A stretch of DNA of 23,468 nt from a virus. A program made the translations under genes and the position numbers. The stretch is taken from positions 1 to 23,468 of the IMG/VR virus record IMGVR_UViG_3300009481_000104; one strand, written 5' to 3'. The notes beneath the pieces are model-generated. The model was not told where the DNA came from and searched no databases. It worked only from the letters and a program-made list of their open reading frames with translations. Within the stretch, counting starts at the first letter, position 1. Each line of letters opens with the position of its first letter. Below, one piece after another: positions 12,290 through 20,430 of this stretch.

Positions 12290-12407
12290 CTAGTATTTCC
12301 TCTTGGATTTCACTTTTGCTTGCTTTACGTTGTAACCTTGCTAACCACCAACGATCAGCAAGGTCTATTAATGGGTTAAATATGTTTAACCACTTTAACC
12401 AACTCAT
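12186..12407 (-). CDS. Possible inner spanin (Rz-like), no clear membrane segment
   Basis: The 73-residue product has a tryptophan-rich N-terminus (MSWLKWLNIFNPLIDLADRWW), then a strongly charged helix (about 27-73) likely to form a coiled coil, as Rz proteins have. A full transmembrane span is lacking; the N-terminus looks amphipathic rather than buried. The case for a spanin is mostly context: downstream of holin and endolysin, with an outer-spanin gene nested out of frame in its 3' half. Its ATG overlaps the holin stop as TAATG. It may also be an unrelated lysis regulator. Confidence 0.45.
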   Translation of the reverse strand: MSWLKWLNIFNPLIDLADRWWLARLQRKASKSEIQEEILDDVGLAQQIERNNIQRSLYNKRKRMRDEWVKKYK

Positions 12408-12580
12408 TAGTCGTCACTTGGTGCTTCTTTAAGTACCATTGCAATCAATCCGCAAACAGCACTTAAAATGAGAACCAGTTGATTATAAAAATCAACATTC
12501 ATTCCGCAAGCTAATGCCAAAACACTAAATCCCGCCCATGAACTTGGTTCTTTAAAACGTCTAACTAACATTCCTAACAT
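12407..12580 (-). CDS. Phage holin
   Basis: With ATG 12580 the product is 57 residues with two hydrophobic helices (about 15-30, around WAGFSVLALACG, and 32-52, around LVLILSAVCGLIAMVL) and a short acidic tail. The sequence KEPSSWAGFSVLA resembles a common family of small phage holins. It would collect in the inner membrane and open holes that release or activate the endolysin at lysis time. An ATG at 12595 is also in frame, but GGAG lies 9 nt before 12580, and the start then falls two bases after the endolysin stop. The gene is directly after the endolysin. Confidence 0.7.
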   Translation of the reverse strand: MLGMLVRRFKEPSSWAGFSVLALACGMNVDFYNQLVLILSAVCGLIAMVLKEAPSDD

Positions 12581-12582
12581 AT

Positions 12583-12954
12583 TTAATAACTCCATATTGC
12601 AAATCTGGGTTTTAAATCCAGATGTATAAATCGAGGTTTACCTTCTTTTTGACAAACCCCAATTCCTTTAAACTTATGTTTTATTGCAAGTTGCACTAAA
12701 TCATAAGCATCCTTGCCTGCATTGCATTTAACATCGCAAGCAATACCTTTAGTATGTGAACCACCACCACCCACTTTATTTGCTTCTATTGGATGGGTTA
12801 TATCTCGGTATCCCGATGTTATAATCATGGGTCGCCCATACTCAATGCGTAGTTCGGTAAGTTTATCCATAAAGGCTACTTCCATTGCACATTTATCCGT
12901 TGCAAAACACGCAAATTCATCTTCTGTAAAATACAGATATTTATTCCAATCCAT
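12583..12954 (-). CDS. M15-type peptidase endolysin
   Basis: This 123-residue protein matches the Peptidase M15_3 family. The zinc site is visible: H67 and D74 in SHTKGIACD, and H111 in FIHLDL, preceded by the conserved TSGYR segment at 46-50. Such enzymes cut the peptide stems of peptidoglycan and serve as endolysins in many phages of Gram-negative bacteria. There is no signal peptide, so it depends on the adjacent holin. ATG 12954 has GGAAGGAT and overlaps the previous gene by 14 nt. The family also acts on host wall metabolism, but the context here is a lysis cassette. Confidence 0.85.
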   Translation of the reverse strand: MDWNKYLYFTEDEFACFATDKCAMEVAFMDKLTELRIEYGRPMIITSGYRDITHPIEANKVGGGGSHTKGIACDVKCNAGKDAYDLVQLAIKHKFKGIGVCQKEGKPRFIHLDLKPRFAIWSY

Positions 12955-13357
12955 TTAAAATCCTTCCGAGACAGTTTTTCCAACTTTCCTCAATAGTCAT
13001 TTTAAAAAAATCTTCTGGTTGTAATCGTAATGTTCGTGCTTTTTGAATAATTTCTGGTGTATAAAATAATATTTTTTCTACGGGTAAACAGACTAAAGCA
13101 AAAATATCGGCATTATTTTTACTTAAATGTTTATTGTTTTTTTGTAAAAGAAACGAATATGTATTTCTAATTTTTTCTGTTTTATCTCTGGTTTTTACTT
13201 GTATTCTAAATAAACGATTACCTTGTATCGCAACTATATCAAAATCTTCACCACCTACTATTCTAGGCGAGACTCCTAATAATTCTAAGTGGTATGCTGT
13301 TAGAAATTCGCCTGCACGACCTACAATATGATTTTGTATTGCTCTATCCTTTAACAA
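12941..13357 (-). CDS. PD-(D/E)XK nuclease-like protein
   Basis: The 138-residue product has a restriction-endonuclease fold signature: E17 in GRAGEF, D40 in GEDFDIVA and the QxK element Q53/K55 in RIQVKTR. That resembles DUF4365-type or intron-associated PD-(D/E)XK nucleases and archaeal Hjc resolvases. It lies between two lysis genes, not with the replication genes, which is unusual. The start is uncertain: TTG 13357 overlaps the upstream stop, with no convincing Shine-Dalgarno. AAAGGAT lies just inside the frame, pointing to a rare ATA start six codons later. Substrate is unknown: possible roles are host DNA degradation, junction cleavage or a moron-type insertion. Confidence 0.65.
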   Translation of the reverse strand: MLKDRAIQNHIVGRAGEFLTAYHLELLGVSPRIVGGEDFDIVAIQGNRLFRIQVKTRDKTEKIRNTYSFLLQKNNKHLSKNNADIFALVCLPVEKILFYTPEIIQKARTLRLQPEDFFKMTIEESWKNCLGRILNGLE

Positions 13358-13535
13358 ATAATGCGATTATTGAACCTAATAAACAAAAAGTTGACCCCAT
13401 AATTAAATGCTCTAAACGCCTAACTCGATAGGTTAAAGCATTTAATTCTTTTTCAACAACTTTAGATCGCAAAGAACATTCTTTTAAATGTATATTTAAT
13501 TCTGTTGCAACTGACGATAAACTTGGTTTACTCAT
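13344..13535 (-). CDS. XhlA-like coiled-coil membrane protein
   Basis: ATG 13535 is chosen because AAGGAAGG lies about 9 nt upstream and the codon overlaps the previous stop as ATGA. The 63 residues comprise a charged helix (about 8-43, ending YRVRRLEHL) and one C-terminal transmembrane segment (MGSTFCLLGSIIALFV). This is the layout of XhlA-type proteins, which sit in the membrane and assist holins in phage lysis cassettes. The position two genes upstream of the endolysin agrees. Similarity is architectural, not by conserved motif. Confidence 0.6.
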   Translation of the reverse strand: MSKPSLSSVATELNIHLKECSLRSKVVEKELNALTYRVRRLEHLIMGSTFCLLGSIIALFVKG

Positions 13536-13822
13536 AAAGTTTTTCCTTCCTTTAATGTATATAATTCCGAAAAAACTCCAGAACCAATAATACAAGCATT
13601 ACCACTTGGTAATAATCGTAAAACAGTCCATGTGCCGTCTACGTGCATATATAATCTATTTAATGATGTATTGTTGTTGTTAATACCTTGCCAAATAAGA
13701 TATTGACCCATTTGGTTTAGTGTCTGTTCTATATTTTTTAATGTGTTACATTCTTGGGATAAACTGTGCTAATAAGTAAAAAAAATTAAAAGAAATAATA
13801 ATACGCTAAAAAGCAAATTCAT
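13532..13822 (-). pseudogene. Secreted disulphide protein gene interrupted by in-frame TAG
   Basis: A frame from ATG 13822 begins with a signal-peptide-like stretch MNLLFSVLLFLLIFFTY, meets TAG at codon 18 (13771-13769), then runs on through codon 96 to TGA 13534. The second part has GTWTVLRLLPSGNACIIGSG, which matches a pattern common in small periplasmic alphaproteobacterial proteins (GTWT...PDG.AC), plus an earlier cysteine (QECNTL). Both ends are tied into the operon: TAATG with the upstream gene and ATGA with the XhlA-like gene. So it was one reading frame recently broken by a stop, or is read through. TAG ends several other genes here, so general recoding is unlikely. Translation from an internal ATG (59 residues, no signal peptide) is possible. 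Confidence 0.6.
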
Positions 13823-14400
13823 TATTCTTTTAATTTTCCAAAATCAAATAAAATACCGACTTGAATTATTTCACCTTTATCATTTTTTTCACTACGAACA
13901 TGTAAATCTTGTAATTCTTTTATTGATTTTACTTTTTTAACAGCTTCTTCCATAACCGATGCTCTTTTACGAATATTATCTCGCCACGCTTGCACATTAG
14001 CAGGCACTTCTTCACCCGTATCAGCTTTTCTTACGTACCAATGGTCAGTTTGTGCTAATAAGGATTTTTGCTGATTTTTTATATCTCTAATAGTTGTAGA
14101 AATTAATCCTAATTGAAAATGCTGTTTTTGTGTACGAAGATCTATAACTGGTTTATTATCTTCATCAACGCTCGGCACATCTTGTAATTTTTTTTCTGTG
14201 CCATTCCATTTTCCGTTTTTATCCCAAGAATTATTATAAAATTTATCACTTTTAGATGGTTCATAAATTATTTCTTTTAATTGTAAATCTTTTACAATAT
14301 CTGAAATCTTAATCCAATTATTAGGATACTGATAATCTTTATAAGTAAATCCTTTACCTACTTGTATTTTTTCTTTATTTGGTAATATATAAGTTGTCAT
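13822..14400 (-). CDS. Tail-fibre-associated protein (DUF4376-like)
   Basis: The 192-residue product is polar. An N-terminal half with YDNNSWDKNG-type turns is followed by a helical C-terminal half (about 95-192). The stretch from WYVRKADTGEEVPANVQAWRD to VKSIKELQDLH resembles DUF4376-type tail fibre assembly proteins, which often follow a fibre gene. It is encoded directly after the large fibre gene, with AAAAGGAA upstream of ATG 14400. A chaperone or fibre-cap function is likely from context. The end overlaps the broken secreted-protein gene by one base, so tail and lysis genes may share a transcript. Confidence 0.55.
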   Translation of the reverse strand: MTTYILPNKEKIQVGKGFTYKDYQYPNNWIKISDIVKDLQLKEIIYEPSKSDKFYNNSWDKNGKWNGTEKKLQDVPSVDEDNKPVIDLRTQKQHFQLGLISTTIRDIKNQQKSLLAQTDHWYVRKADTGEEVPANVQAWRDNIRKRASVMEEAVKKVKSIKELQDLHVRSEKNDKGEIIQVGILFDFGKLKE

Positions 14401-14419
14401 ATTTTATTCCTTTTGTTAA

Positions 14420-16837
14420 TCACCGAGATGTCGAATATTGAAATGGGTTATGTGCCATTGCTAAGTATAGATAAGTAGCATTATTGTTAAAAGTGGAATT
14501 TGATGTGCGTAACTTGAAGCCGAAAGCGGTTAGGTCAATAGCTCTTGATGCTTGATTTTCTTCACCATTATTAGTATCTGGATATAAGACTGCATTACCA
14601 GAACCAGAATCATTATTTTGACCTATTCTTTTATCGTCATATATACCCCAATTATCAACTGATGCTACTTCTCGCAGTAGAATCCATGCGGGTCTAAATC
14701 CGCAATACACCGCACTTCCGTTATTGTCTGAGTTCCCCTTATAGGTCGACACTTTACAATAGCCTTCTACATTAGCAAAATTATACATAATATAATTTCT
14801 ACCACTTGTGTTACTATAAGAACTTGCAGAATTAAAATTCCATATACTACTATTAGCTCCAGTTAATCCACTATCTCCTACTGCAGAAGTAGTATTTAAG
14901 AAAAAATAATCTAAACTTCCATCAATTACTTTTGTATATACAATCCAGTCAATAGTAGCATCTCTGTCTTTTATTATAGTTAATTTTGGTTCTACAGATA
15001 AACCATGTCCAACTGTCATACTTGATCCTGTTCCTGCATATCTTACAATACTAAAACCACCACTTGGATCAATTTGTGTATAGCTAGTTTGTGTTCCTGT
15101 ATTATTTGTTGTTTCAGTTCCACCATTTGCTCTCCAATTCCAAGCTACATATGTTTGTGAACTAACATTATTAATACCTCCACTTGCATCTACAGTAAAT
15201 CCATCACTATCAAATGAAGGTAAACCTTCTGTAGTTTCAGGAACATCTCTATTAGATTGTATTCTTTTATTTACACCTCTAGTAGAATCATATAAATTAT
15301 GATTTTCTGATGCATTACGTCTTTTTATCCATACCCAATCAGGTTGAAAACCTACTCCAGTTATACTTGTAGAAGAACCACCATCTCCTGTATATAATAT
15401 AGCATTAAACAATTTCTGTGGATAATTGTCATCAGTCTGTGCAGGATCAATTTCTGCTACTAATGGTAAATTACCAGCACATAATGCTTTGAACCCAGAA
15501 GGTACAGAATATTTAAAATTGCCATAACCTGTGTCATCACTATTTCCACCTGCTGTAGTTGAACCTGCAAAAGTACCTTCAGCTCCAAAATTATAAACTA
15601 TAATATTATCTCCACTACCTCCTCCACAACCACACCAAGGAAAAAATTCTGTATTATTAAGACCAGATATATCTATTGTACCTTGTCCAGAACCATTTTT
15701 ATAAAATTGTATAGTGTCATTTACTCTATCTACTGCTATGCCTATAATATCTCCAGTTGCCCAAGAAGAACCATAACTTGATGCTGTATTATTATCTACT
15801 CTTTTTTTTCCATCAAATGAATCATAACTTACACCAGTTGCTCTACCACCTCTATCTGAAGTAAAATCAACAGTAGCATAATTAATACCTACTAACCATT
15901 GTTCACCACTAGCTATTGTAGGATAAATTTCCCAATACCATTTATCACCATCTGGCACTTCCCAATTAGACATAACTCCTCTATTATTAGTAGTAGTATT
16001 AGCTCTTAAATTGCCTTCAGAAAAAGTCATGTCTGGTGTTTTCCATAAAATACCAAGTGTAGCAAAATTACCACCATTAGAACTAGAGTTGAAGGCAGGA
16101 GTATCTCCAGTTTGATCGTGTGTTGCTAAATTAACTGCTGTCCAATCATTTGAACCTGCACTATCTTCTCCTAAATCAGAAGCATTTCCATAAGTTAATC
16201 TAAATCCATTTGTACCATACGTTAAACCACTAGCATCTTTTGGAATCCACACACCATTTTTAGTTTCACCAAAAGAATCAGCATCTAAAGCAGTACCATC
16301 AATCATAATTGTTTCTGCAAAATATCCATCAAGATGCTCTGTATTAGTAGGGCTTCCACCATAAGAACTTGTACCTATACATTGTATAGTATTATTATTT
16401 ACAGCAGTATTTCCAGATACACTAGCTGTAGCTATTTGTTCACCATTTACATATAATGTTGTAGCGTTTGAGCCTTGTTTCCATACTATATGATACCATG
16501 CACTTGGGTCACGAAATGTATCAGAAGGTGTTACAAAATTAGCATTTGCAGAACCTACTACAAGTTTATTTGCATTATAAAATAATCTATAAAATCCATC
16601 TTGATTGCCAGAACTTCCTGCACTATAAATTATTCTAGTTCCAGTACCCATTTGTGCTAATTTAATCCACGTAGAAAATGTCCAAGTTGATCTGTTTCCT
16701 GCACTACTAGGTGTTCTATGTAAATAACCATTATTAGTGTCACATCTAACACTATTAGAAATAGCATATGTATATATACCTGAACCACCACCACCAGTTG
16801 ACGGAATACTTCCTGCTAAACCGAATTGAGAACTCAT
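14420..16837 (-). CDS. Large tail fibre with LamG- and SPRY-like domains
   Basis: This 805-residue protein is the probable receptor-binding fibre. A short glycine-rich N-terminus (GGGGSG, 16-21) leads to a LamG/concanavalin-like domain (about 28-200; TWTFSTWIKL, WYHIVWKQGS, TLYVNGEQIA). Next is a SPRY-like domain (about 270-420; KWYWEIYP, GDIIGIAVDRVNDTIQFYKNG). The last half repeats a module with GFQPDWVWIKRR and AWNWRANGG (about 460-620), then a related copy (about 620-805; CGFRPAWILLRE), as in DUF7483-type marine phage fibres. These are carbohydrate-binding folds. ATG 16837 follows AGGAT. The sequence from about 14749 to 16680 is almost free of CpG, unlike both flanks and the rest of the tail module, which suggests the body of the fibre came from another phage. 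Confidence 0.75.
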   Translation of the reverse strand: MSSQFGLAGSIPSTGGGGSGIYTYAISNSVRCDTNNGYLHRTPSSAGNRSTWTFSTWIKLAQMGTGTRIIYSAGSSGNQDGFYRLFYNANKLVVGSANANFVTPSDTFRDPSAWYHIVWKQGSNATTLYVNGEQIATASVSGNTAVNNNTIQCIGTSSYGGSPTNTEHLDGYFAETIMIDGTALDADSFGETKNGVWIPKDASGLTYGTNGFRLTYGNASDLGEDSAGSNDWTAVNLATHDQTGDTPAFNSSSNGGNFATLGILWKTPDMTFSEGNLRANTTTNNRGVMSNWEVPDGDKWYWEIYPTIASGEQWLVGINYATVDFTSDRGGRATGVSYDSFDGKKRVDNNTASSYGSSWATGDIIGIAVDRVNDTIQFYKNGSGQGTIDISGLNNTEFFPWCGCGGGSGDNIIVYNFGAEGTFAGSTTAGGNSDDTGYGNFKYSVPSGFKALCAGNLPLVAEIDPAQTDDNYPQKLFNAILYTGDGGSSTSITGVGFQPDWVWIKRRNASENHNLYDSTRGVNKRIQSNRDVPETTEGLPSFDSDGFTVDASGGINNVSSQTYVAWNWRANGGTETTNNTGTQTSYTQIDPSGGFSIVRYAGTGSSMTVGHGLSVEPKLTIIKDRDATIDWIVYTKVIDGSLDYFFLNTTSAVGDSGLTGANSSIWNFNSASSYSNTSGRNYIMYNFANVEGYCKVSTYKGNSDNNGSAVYCGFRPAWILLREVASVDNWGIYDDKRIGQNNDSGSGNAVLYPDTNNGEENQASRAIDLTAFGFKLRTSNSTFNNNATYLYLAMAHNPFQYSTSR

Positions 16838-16842
16838 ATTAT

Positions 16843-17427
16843 TTATCCTATGTTAAGTGAACGACCAATTTCATACATGTTTGTTCCATTGCTAATAAAC
16901 ACAAATATGTCTATCGCACTAGCTGTTGTAGTTAATGTAGGTGCTGTTGCAGAACTCCATTTAAAAACTGCGTTCCAAGTTGGAATACGACTACCCGTAC
17001 CATCTTGAATTACTCGTAAAATATACACTGCACCATCTACTTGATTAGTAGGTGCGCCAAATGCTCTATTACCACCTAATGTCACTGAAGTTACTTGGTT
17101 TATACTAGCATCCCACGCCACAGTAGATGCGTCTGTTAAAGTAGTAGCATTAAAGTTTTGTGTTTTTGTATATTCATTAGCACTATCACTCATAATATTA
17201 GTATTAGTTGTAGAACCAATCGTAAATAAATTTGTTAATGTTGAACCATTTGATGCTACAACTTTAAAGTAACCATCCCCCGTATCATAATATAACATTC
17301 CTGCTACTAATGATGATGGGTCACCACTACCAGAATTGTTAGATTGAATTGCTGATAAAGCATTATTTATGTCTGCTCTTACTGTTGCTCCATCTGCATT
17401 TGCTATATTGTAATCATGTTGAGCCAT
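16843..17427 (-). CDS. Short tail fibre or fibre-base protein
   Basis: The 194-residue product begins MAQHDYNIANADGATVRADINNALSAI, the recurrent start of a marine phage tail protein family that attaches to the tail and carries a variable C-terminus. The following segment LVAGMLYYDTGDGYFKVV fits the usual small WYDT repeat, after which come Ser/Thr-rich beta segments. It probably links the tail-tip protein encoded upstream to the large fibre encoded downstream. ATG 17427 has GGAG 10 nt upstream and follows the TAA of the tip gene. It is about as long as other family members; no catalytic motif is seen. Confidence 0.6.
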   Translation of the reverse strand: MAQHDYNIANADGATVRADINNALSAIQSNNSGSGDPSSLVAGMLYYDTGDGYFKVVASNGSTLTNLFTIGSTTNTNIMSDSANEYTKTQNFNATTLTDASTVAWDASINQVTSVTLGGNRAFGAPTNQVDGAVYILRVIQDGTGSRIPTWNAVFKWSSATAPTLTTTASAIDIFVFISNGTNMYEIGRSLNIG

Positions 17428-17428
17428 T

Positions 17429-20029
17429 TTATACTATCTCCGATGCTGAAACACTTAATGTTGATATTTGAATATTAAAACTTTCATCCGAACTGGATAA
17501 AACTAATTTAAATTGAAAACCTCTAGCATATTCTTCTGTTGCCAAAAATTGTTTCCAATCTGACCACGTTGGTGAACCACTTGGGTTGTCATCTGTAGTT
17601 CTGTAATATGGAACAGCATTGGCACTAGCACCTAAAGTTCCATCAAAAGAATCCCAAGTATTTATATTTGCACCTCTGCTATCTATTTGATCTAACTGAT
17701 TAACTACGTTTGCACCTACGTTAGCAGTTAAACGCACTCTTTTTTTGCTTGTTTTATCTATAGCCGAAGCAAAAATGTATGTACCAGTATCATCAATGCC
17801 ACCAATAAAATCAAAATCTGTAATAGCATCAAAATCGCTAACAGCATCTAATAAACCACTTCCATCTAATTGTAATTTATTATCCGAAGTTACCATGACA
17901 TCTGTTTTTGTACCTGCAAAACTTGGTGACTCGGTTACAGTTGCAACATTACCATATTCTAATGCTGTACTTGCAGTACTTACAACACTAGTTGCATTAG
18001 TTGAAGCAACACCAGAACTGTCTACGGCTTTAACTAAATATGTTCCACTTAATAATGGTAGTGCTGTTTGTGTACTAAAACCTGCAATAGCATTACCCAT
18101 ATCAATAGCAGTCGCCCATGTTGCACCACTGGTTAAATTGGAATGACGGAAACGTATTTTTCCCCCAATTTTTACATCCAAATCCGTAACCGCATCCCAA
18201 TTTAATATCGCTATGCCACCTAAACTTTCTAAACTTAAATTTGTAATATCAGCAGGTGGTGTACTTAATCCAAATATTTCTTGTTGATGTGTAACATAAG
18301 CAGAACGAACTCCTAAAGTTGATATACCTCTTACTCTAAAATCATAAGTACCATTTGCTATATCAAATATTTCTGCTGTTGTTGCATCTGTTCTTGGTAA
18401 AACTGTATAAACACTATCACTTGTTAATTTATACTCAGCTTGATATTGTTCTGTAAAATTATCAACACTAGCAGTCCAACTCATTACCGCTTTAGCTTTA
18501 ACACCAGAAGAATCTCTAGTGGTATATAAACTTTCCGTTACAGTTGGTGCAGAAGGTGGAGTTAAACTTAAAGCATTTGGTAAATTTGTATTATCTTTAA
18601 CAAAAGCTGTTTCTTCAGCACTCCAATCATAAACACTAGAACTTATTTCTCGTATTTCCATTGAAACTAAACACCTATCAGAAATACTTAAATTCCAACT
18701 GGCAACTTGAAAAGTTTTATCAGTCCACCCTAAACGACTGTTTGTAACTTGTATTGTATCCCCTACTGCACACTGAAAACCTTTTAAATTAGTAACTATA
18801 TTTGCCGATATTTGTTGCCGACCTCTATATAAAGCAATTTTAGCTAATCTTTGTGCTGTTGCACTAGAATTTGTAAATGCTAATGGCATATCAACAAATA
18901 TTTTTTCATTATTATCTTCAGTAATAAATACGTCACTGGAAACACTAGGATAATCTGTGGGTTGCCAATTTGTATCCTCACCAATAAACACACCTGCAAC
19001 AGTATTATATTGGTCTCTACGTGAAGTTCGTGTAGTTACCGCTAATGGTTCAACTATATCTGATTCATCAAAACTTACAGAAGGAGTTGCATAAGTCGCT
19101 ACTTTTAAAGCAAATGTACCACCCATATAAGTTAAAGTTCCACCACATGATGATATAATTTCTTCAATAGCACTTTGTGGTGTTTGTGTTGCTTGTATTA
19201 CACCATTAGCTGTATATCTTTTTTCTGTACCGCCTGCTGATAAAGTTACATTTTCGTCACAAGTATTGGCACATGAAGTAAATATAGTATCATTTAATTC
19301 TGCACTTCCGCATCCTAAACCTAAATCTGAATTTGATAAATAATCTCGTAATATTAATGCAGAATTAGTTGAGTATGTCGTATTTGTTGTTCTTGGGTCA
19401 TAAACTTTTTTACCTTGCACAACAAAAGATATATTAGGAATACCATTAGGAAATAAATCATTACTAAATTTTAATCTAACATAAGCATAAGCAATACCAC
19501 GTAATCTGTGATTAGAAGTCCATTTACCTTCACTTTCCGCAACCAAATCGCTATCTGCACTTTGATCTGTTGCACCTAAATGTTTATTTACTCTAACAAA
19601 ACCCGCATACGTTCCCGTTGCATTACCCGATCCATCTAAAGGAACTACTTCGTTATCAAAATAGACATCGCCAATCTGATTTACTTCGTGTCCTGCTAAC
19701 GCATAAATTACGTGCATATATTGGTTATTATCGGTACTTTCCATAAATACCACTGCACCACCTAATCGTACTTCCCCATAAAGTAACTGCCTATCCATAA
19801 TAGGTTGTTTAATATTTAACACTCGACCCGAACTACTTTGTGTAAAACTTGGCAATTCGGGTTTTTTAGGTTTTGGTGCAAGTGCTTTACTTGCCATACT
19901 TAAAACTGCATTAACCGCAAATGTTTTAACAGCAAATGACGCTATTGCGGATGCTGTAATAGTACCTGCAAAATAAGCACCTGCGGTACTTGCTACAGTA
20001 GAAACGATAATAGGTACAAATCCTGGCAT
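17429..20029 (-). CDS. Tail-tip / host-specificity protein (J-like)
   Basis: With ATG 20029 the protein is 866 residues. A hydrophobic, alanine-rich N-terminus (about 1-55) is followed by KPKKPELPSF, then a beta-rich domain (about 70-480) of the phage-tail tip type (QLLYGEVRLGG, HVIYALAGHEVNQIGDVYFDNE). Two fibronectin-III-like domains follow (about 490-670; APTVTESLY..., TYDFRVRGISTLG), then a Ser/Thr-rich C-terminal region. Lambda gpJ and related tip proteins have this plan and touch the host surface. An ATG at 20044 is in frame, but GGAAGG sits 7 nt before 20029, which also overlaps the upstream stop as TAATG. Confidence 0.8.
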   Translation of the reverse strand: MPGFVPIIVSTVASTAGAYFAGTITASAIASFAVKTFAVNAVLSMASKALAPKPKKPELPSFTQSSSGRVLNIKQPIMDRQLLYGEVRLGGAVVFMESTDNNQYMHVIYALAGHEVNQIGDVYFDNEVVPLDGSGNATGTYAGFVRVNKHLGATDQSADSDLVAESEGKWTSNHRLRGIAYAYVRLKFSNDLFPNGIPNISFVVQGKKVYDPRTTNTTYSTNSALILRDYLSNSDLGLGCGSAELNDTIFTSCANTCDENVTLSAGGTEKRYTANGVIQATQTPQSAIEEIISSCGGTLTYMGGTFALKVATYATPSVSFDESDIVEPLAVTTRTSRRDQYNTVAGVFIGEDTNWQPTDYPSVSSDVFITEDNNEKIFVDMPLAFTNSSATAQRLAKIALYRGRQQISANIVTNLKGFQCAVGDTIQVTNSRLGWTDKTFQVASWNLSISDRCLVSMEIREISSSVYDWSAEETAFVKDNTNLPNALSLTPPSAPTVTESLYTTRDSSGVKAKAVMSWTASVDNFTEQYQAEYKLTSDSVYTVLPRTDATTAEIFDIANGTYDFRVRGISTLGVRSAYVTHQQEIFGLSTPPADITNLSLESLGGIAILNWDAVTDLDVKIGGKIRFRHSNLTSGATWATAIDMGNAIAGFSTQTALPLLSGTYLVKAVDSSGVASTNATSVVSTASTALEYGNVATVTESPSFAGTKTDVMVTSDNKLQLDGSGLLDAVSDFDAITDFDFIGGIDDTGTYIFASAIDKTSKKRVRLTANVGANVVNQLDQIDSRGANINTWDSFDGTLGASANAVPYYRTTDDNPSGSPTWSDWKQFLATEEYARGFQFKLVLSSSDESFNIQISTLSVSASEIV

Positions 20030-20430
20030 TAGATCGCCTTCCAAGCATAAATAGCATCATTCATATTAATAAATTTTAATCCTACAGATGTAACCGCACA
20101 AAAATCCTTACCAACGCAAATACCTACTGCATATTCATTTTTATAATTGTTAGTTGCATACATAACAACATCCCCTTTTTGTGCTAATTTTGGATTTATT
20201 TTTTGTAAATAACGATCAATTAATTTGTCATAATGACCACCAGTTTCTTCAACTAAGGCTCGCATTGCTCCAAATTCAGTCGTATAACGATTAACAGCTT
20301 CGGGTACTAAAACTTTATTGTATAAACTTAAATAACAATTATTAACAAAAGAAATACAGTCGTGTTTACCCCATTCAAACTCATGTTTTCTTGCTTGTTC
20401 TATATACTGTTCAAATTTTGTAAAATTCAC
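20029..20430 (-). CDS. NlpC/P60-like tail peptidase (DUF6950-like)
   Basis: The 133-residue product opens with FEWGKHDCISFVNN, the usual site of the NlpC/P60-like tail assembly proteins, with candidate nucleophile C25. A later stretch, QKGDVVMYATNN (about 87-98), and the GLKFINMNDAIYAWKA ending fit the DUF6950 type. A histidine at the classic second position is not obvious, so activity may be reduced or the fold only retained for structure. In lambda-like tails the corresponding gpK has a peptidase domain and acts at the tail tip, locally opening the wall. GTG is the start; it overlaps the previous stop as GTGA. Confidence 0.65.
   Translation of the reverse strand: MNFTKFEQYIEQARKHEFEWGKHDCISFVNNCYLSLYNKVLVPEAVNRYTTEFGAMRALVEETGGHYDKLIDRYLQKINPKLAQKGDVVMYATNNYKNEYAVGICVGKDFCAVTSVGLKFINMNDAIYAWKAI

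Noticed and set aside
13532-13822. Genome-wide TAG recoding to explain the in-frame amber codon
   Set aside because: TAG is the normal stop of several nearby genes (for example those ending at 9748, 10662 and 13344), so general reassignment does not fit.
17745-18146. Plus-strand open frame of 133 codons opposite the tail-tip gene
   Set aside because: It lies opposite a clear tail-tip coding frame, has no ribosome site or recognisable product, and is best read as a shadow. The same applies to 22692-23126 opposite the tape measure and 12713-12958 opposite the endolysin.
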